This document shows, one piece after another, positions 63,806 through 64,000 of a stretch of DNA of 64,000 nucleotides; position 1 is the stretch's first letter, and every line of letters begins with the position of its first letter. The DNA is taken from NCBI GenBank assembly GCA_965153355.1, contig OZ231126.1:47864001-47928000 (forward strand). The letters are read 5' to 3'. Made by a program: the position numbers and the translations under genes. Source of the DNA: Flaccisagitta enflata (Eukaryota; Chaetognatha; Sagittoidea; Aphragmophora). The notes below the pieces were generated by a model, which worked only from the letters and a program-made list of their open reading frames with translations, was not told the DNA's origin and searched no databases.

Positions 63806-64000
63806 GCTGTTGTTGATATTGTCGTTGCTGTCGTAGCAGAAGAAGTTGTTGTAATTGTTTTTGTTGATGTTGTTGTTATTGTTCTTGTGTTGATTTTGTA
63901 ATCCGCTGTGTCTTGAGATGCCATTTAGCTTTTGGGTGCTTGGCTTATCCCCACTTTGCCATGCGCCCAATTGGTTTGCAGGTTGTAACCCACTCTGGCC
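61949..64000 (-). CDS. Unrecognised protein, 3' part (runs off the right edge)
   Basis: Exons inferred in transcription order: edge-63197, 63122-63082, 62993-62935, 62855-62699, 62422-62381 and 62057-61949 (stop). The phases agree at every junction. The first visible part is Ser/Lys/Asp-rich and disordered, with a poly-Asn run encoded by (AAC)n and an internal duplication of about 37 residues (SPPDRDKGGS...TSYQGNTDGA versus RPNRDKGDS...TSYRDKEGA). The C-terminal part contains CLRPEMPEGWESKYRVLASG then YVEMPHGHLGRVDIMGLEEM, which looks folded but which I cannot assign, and then basic KQRKSKRHKSK and PEPEPEP. The TAA after PIIE at 62697 is probably part of the donor GA|GTAAGT. The last two exons are the least certain: another frame of the same two exons is also open. 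No function is claimed. Confidence 0.45.
63748..63806. repeat. (TTG)n microsatellite, read as poly-Asn on the minus strand
   Basis: About 20 TTG triplets. If the enclosing exon is real this codes a poly-Asn tract; an unseen intron around it is also possible. Confidence 0.9.

Overview
This is nuclear DNA from an animal. The genes have many spliced introns with GT-AG sites, and they encode metazoan families: a BTB-BACK-Kelch adaptor, a CARD caspase, an XK-related-like membrane protein and Integrator subunit 2. Three neighbouring genes (DRC1, RIBC2, SPEF1) encode axonemal proteins, so the animal has motile cilia or flagella. I cannot place it more precisely. The window is rich in microsatellites, minisatellites and fold-back elements, mostly in introns and in one gene-poor stretch at 56.6-61.9 kb.

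Layout. The left half is on the minus strand. In transcription order it holds INTS2 (28146 to 9262, ten coding exons, complete), a caspase-2-like gene (8944 to 7054, two exons), NAA50 (6821 to 5868, three exons) and a KLHL2/KLHL3-like gene (5048 to 61, which runs off the left edge before its Kelch repeats). The gaps between the first three are only 317 and 232 bp. A divergent 1.5-kb spacer then separates INTS2 from a plus-strand series of ciliary genes: DRC1 (29626-33418), RIBC2 (33921-46132) and SPEF1 (46488-53009). They are head to tail with coding gaps of about 500 and 355 bp. An XK-related-like gene follows on the minus strand (56584 to 53784), then repeat-rich DNA, and a minus-strand gene of unknown function that enters from the right edge (64000 to about 61949).

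How the genes relate. DRC1 (nexin-dynein regulatory complex), RIBC2 (inner protein of axonemal doublets) and SPEF1 (microtubule-binding calponin-homology protein) all act in the axoneme, so their clustering on one strand may mean shared regulation. The minus-strand genes are unrelated housekeeping, apoptosis and ubiquitin-ligase functions packed closely together.

Most unusual content. (1) A dispersed family of roughly 150-220-bp elements, at least 17 copies in both orientations. Each ends in a short hairpin whose two arms change together between copies, followed by A's and preceded by (GGAC)n. (2) RIBC2 intron 3 appears to have grown from about 119 bp to 7.3 kb through two adjacent insertions that share end sequences and are separated by three copies of CTATT. 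The larger insertion is built almost wholly of tandem arrays, two of them with iteron-like motifs. (3) In the KLHL gene, an insertion carrying a reverse-transcriptase fragment is flanked by about 300-bp direct repeats, and the fragment is in frame with a duplicated part-exon. (4) Several TIR elements have clear target-site duplications. (5) The XK-related-like gene has an in-frame TAG that needs either a 48-bp intron or another explanation.
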